Source of the DNA: Pseudorhodobacter antarcticus
GTDB taxonomy: Bacteria; Pseudomonadota; Alphaproteobacteria; Rhodobacterales; Rhodobacteraceae
Direction of reading: 5' to 3'
DNA length: 9,714 bases
Assembly (NCBI GenBank): GCA_945861995.1
Contig: CAMAWZ010000067.1
Span: forward strand, 1-9,714
Shown: positions 8,271-9,714 of the stretch, piece after piece
Layout of the letters: every line of letters starts with the position of its first letter
How positions within the stretch are numbered: the stretch's first letter is position 1
Translations under genes and position numbers: made by a program
The notes under the pieces: model-generated
Databases searched by the model: none
Seen by the model: only the letters and a program-made list of their open reading frames with translations
What the model was told of the DNA's origin: nothing

Positions 8271-9485
8271 ATGCTGGATGTCGCCAAAGTTCGCGCCGAT
8301 TTTCCGATTCTGTCGCGGCAGGTCAACGGCAAGCCGTTGGTTTATCTAGACAACGGTGCATCGGCGCAAAAACCCCAAGTGGTGATTGATGCGATAACGC
8401 GCGGATATGCGCAGGAATATGCCAATGTTCACAGGGGTTTGCACACACTTTCTACCATTTCGACCGAACGCTATGAGGCTGCCCGCACCACCATCGCCCG
8501 CTTTTTGAACGCGCCCTCCGATCAGCATATCGTGTTCACATCTGGTACGACCGAGGCGTTGAACCTGGTCTCCTATGCTTGGGCGCGCCCGCGTATGGGC
8601 GCGGGGGATGAGATTATCCTGTCGATCATGGAACACCACGCCAATATTGTGCCGTGGCATTTTCTGCGCGCGCAGGGCGTCGTGATCAAATGGGTGGATG
8701 TGGATGCTAGCGGCGATTTAGACCCGCAGGCCGTGCTAGATGCGATCACCCCGCGCACAAAGTTGATTGCCGTGACCCACATGTCCAATGTGCTGGGCAC
8801 AGTGGTAGATGTTGCCGCCATTTGTGCGGGCGCGCGCGCGCAGGGCGTGCCTGTGCTGGTGGACGGATCGCAGGCGGCGGTGCATATGCCCGTTGATGTG
8901 CAGGCCTTGGGCTGTGATTTTTACGCCATTACGGGGCATAAACTGTACGGCCCGTCGGGCAGCGGCGCGATTTATATCGCCCCCGAACGGCAGGCCGAAA
9001 TGGGCCCCTTTATGGGCGGCGGCGATATGATTGATACCGTCACGCGCGAGAGCGTCACCTACAACACCCCGCCGATGAAATTCGAGGCGGGCACCCCCGG
9101 CATCGTGCAGCAAATCGGCCTTGGCGTGGCGCTAGACTATATGACGGGCATCGGCATGGCCAATATCGCCGCACACGAGCGCGATTTGCGCGATTATGCC
9201 GCCGCGCGGTTGGCGGGGCTGAACTGGATTTCCGTTCAGGGCAATTCGGCCAGCAAGGGCGCGATTTTCTCGATGGTGATGGACGGCGCGCATCCGCATG
9301 ATATTTCAACCATCTTGGACAAGCGCGGCATTGCCGTTCGGGCGGGCGCACATTGCGCGATGCCGCTGATGCAGCACATGGACCTGACAGCGACTGCCCG
9401 CGCCAGTTTCGCGATGTACAACACACGGGCCGAAGTAGATGCGCTGATTTCGGGGTTAGAACTGTGCCACGATCTTTGGGGCTAA
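8271..9485 (+). CDS. sufS: SufS, cysteine desulfurase (SufS/CsdA type)
   Basis: 404 residues, the normal SufS length. PLP enzyme that forms a persulfide from cysteine and normally passes it to SufE or SufU and then to SufB. Seen: LVYLDNGASAQKP (23-35), SGTTEALN (91-98), EHHANIVPW (121-129) with the PLP-stacking His, Asp198 and Gln201, PLP lysine Lys224 in ITGHKLYGPSG, FEAGTP (271-276), catalytic Cys362 in RAGAHCAMPLM, and Arg377 for the substrate carboxylate. The Lys224-Cys362 distance equals that of E. coli SufS (226-364). The short catalytic loop clearly separates it from the IscS-type enzyme encoded upstream. GGGGG (8261-8265) precedes the ATG by five bases. It is the last gene of the operon in the window; no sufE, sufU, sufA or sufT follows before the tRNA gene. 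Confidence 0.97.
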   Translation: MLDVAKVRADFPILSRQVNGKPLVYLDNGASAQKPQVVIDAITRGYAQEYANVHRGLHTLSTISTERYEAARTTIARFLNAPSDQHIVFTSGTTEALNLVSYAWARPRMGAGDEIILSIMEHHANIVPWHFLRAQGVVIKWVDVDASGDLDPQAVLDAITPRTKLIAVTHMSNVLGTVVDVAAICAGARAQGVPVLVDGSQAAVHMPVDVQALGCDFYAITGHKLYGPSGSGAIYIAPERQAEMGPFMGGGDMIDTVTRESVTYNTPPMKFEAGTPGIVQQIGLGVALDYMTGIGMANIAAHERDLRDYAAARLAGLNWISVQGNSASKGAIFSMVMDGAHPHDISTILDKRGIAVRAGAHCAMPLMQHMDLTATARASFAMYNTRAEVDALISGLELCHDLWG

Positions 9486-9488
9486 GGC

Positions 9489-9517
9489 TTGCCCCGTGGC
9501 CTCCTTTGCCCTATACG
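9489..9517 (+). promoter_or_regulatory. predicted promoter of the tRNA-Arg gene
   Basis: TTGCCC (9489-9494) and TATACG (9512-9517) are separated by 17 bases, and the predicted transcription start (about 9524) is only a few bases before the mature tRNA. It begins 3 bases after the sufS stop. No hairpin-plus-T terminator lies between sufS and this promoter, so operon read-through into the tRNA is also possible. Confidence 0.55.
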
Positions 9518-9527
9518 ATCCTCAGAT

Positions 9528-9604
<77 letters not shown>

Positions 9605-9628
9605 AATTTGCAAGATCATCAGGCCAGA

Positions 9629-9679
9629 GCGGCGCGCGCAGATGCCCAATCATCGGCGCCGCTTGTTTCGATATTTCTT
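9629..9679 (+). terminator. candidate terminator hairpin after the tRNA-Arg gene
   Basis: GCGGCGC (9629-9635) and GCGCCGC (9656-9662) pair perfectly; inside them GATG (9641-9644) pairs with CATC (9651-9654) around a 6-base loop, with an asymmetric internal loop between the stems. The 3' side is followed by a T-rich stretch, TTGTTTCGATATTTCTT (9663-9679), which is interrupted, so efficiency is uncertain. It would end tRNA-Arg and any suf read-through transcripts. The rest of 9605-9698 is AT-rich with no gene. Confidence 0.45.
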
Positions 9680-9698
9680 ACATATTTTTTCAAGAAGT

Positions 9699-9714
9699 TG
9701 GCTGGGGCGCCAGG
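9699..9714 (-). tRNA. 3' tip of a probable tRNA-Gln, cut by the window edge
   Basis: Read on the minus strand the last 16 bases are CCTGGCGCCCCAGCCA: end of a T-stem (CCTGG), acceptor strand CGCCCCA, discriminator G and encoded CCA. The implied first acceptor base pair is U1-A72, which is typical of bacterial tRNA-Gln, and alphaproteobacterial tRNA-Gln genes as I remember them end this way. The anticodon lies outside the window, so identity is inferred. The gene would converge on tRNA-Arg. Confidence 0.6.

Noticed and set aside
7706..8389. A 227-residue plus-strand frame overlapping the second YIP1-like gene and sufS
   Set aside because: Gly/Ala/His-rich low-complexity shadow in the +1 frame; it would overlap two well-supported genes and has no ribosome site.

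Overview
The window is the Fe-S cluster assembly (isc-suf) operon of an alphaproteobacterium, most likely a member of the Rhodobacteraceae/Roseobacter group. The evidence is the gene order iscR - NifS/IscS-type desulfurase - sufB - extra genes - sufC - sufD - extra genes - sufS, an IscR without the classical cluster cysteines, moderately high GC with ATGA/TGATG/TAATG gene junctions, and an Irr-box-like palindrome in the promoter region. Species cannot be named from this sequence alone.

Layout. 1-366 (minus strand): 5' part of an alpha/beta hydrolase running off the left edge. 367-539: divergent control region with a TTGACA -35, two related inverted repeats spaced 36 bp apart and an ICE/Irr-box-like palindrome. 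540-9485: ten plus-strand genes packed with almost no gaps: iscR, iscS-like, sufB, FkbM methyltransferase, a small SAM-methyltransferase-like protein of unknown function, sufC, sufD, two YIP1-like membrane proteins, sufS. 9528-9604: tRNA-Arg(CCG) with its own promoter. 9605-9698: a hairpin with a T-rich tail, possibly a terminator. 9699-9714: the 3' tip of what looks like a tRNA-Gln on the minus strand.

How the genes fit together. IscR would sense Fe-S status and control the operon. The two cysteine desulfurases (IscS/NifS type and SufS type) deliver persulfide sulfur. SufB, SufC and SufD form the ATP-dependent scaffold: SufB carries the conserved Cys and His-Glu pair, SufD the partner CSHG motif, and SufC the complete ABC ATPase motifs. 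The methyltransferase pair between sufB and sufC and the membrane-protein pair between sufD and sufS are translationally embedded in the operon but have no known Fe-S role; they are the least explained part of the window. No sufE, sufU, sufA or sufT is present here.

The core is a known system. What deserves a second look is the control region, the cysteine-poor IscR, and the four embedded accessory genes.
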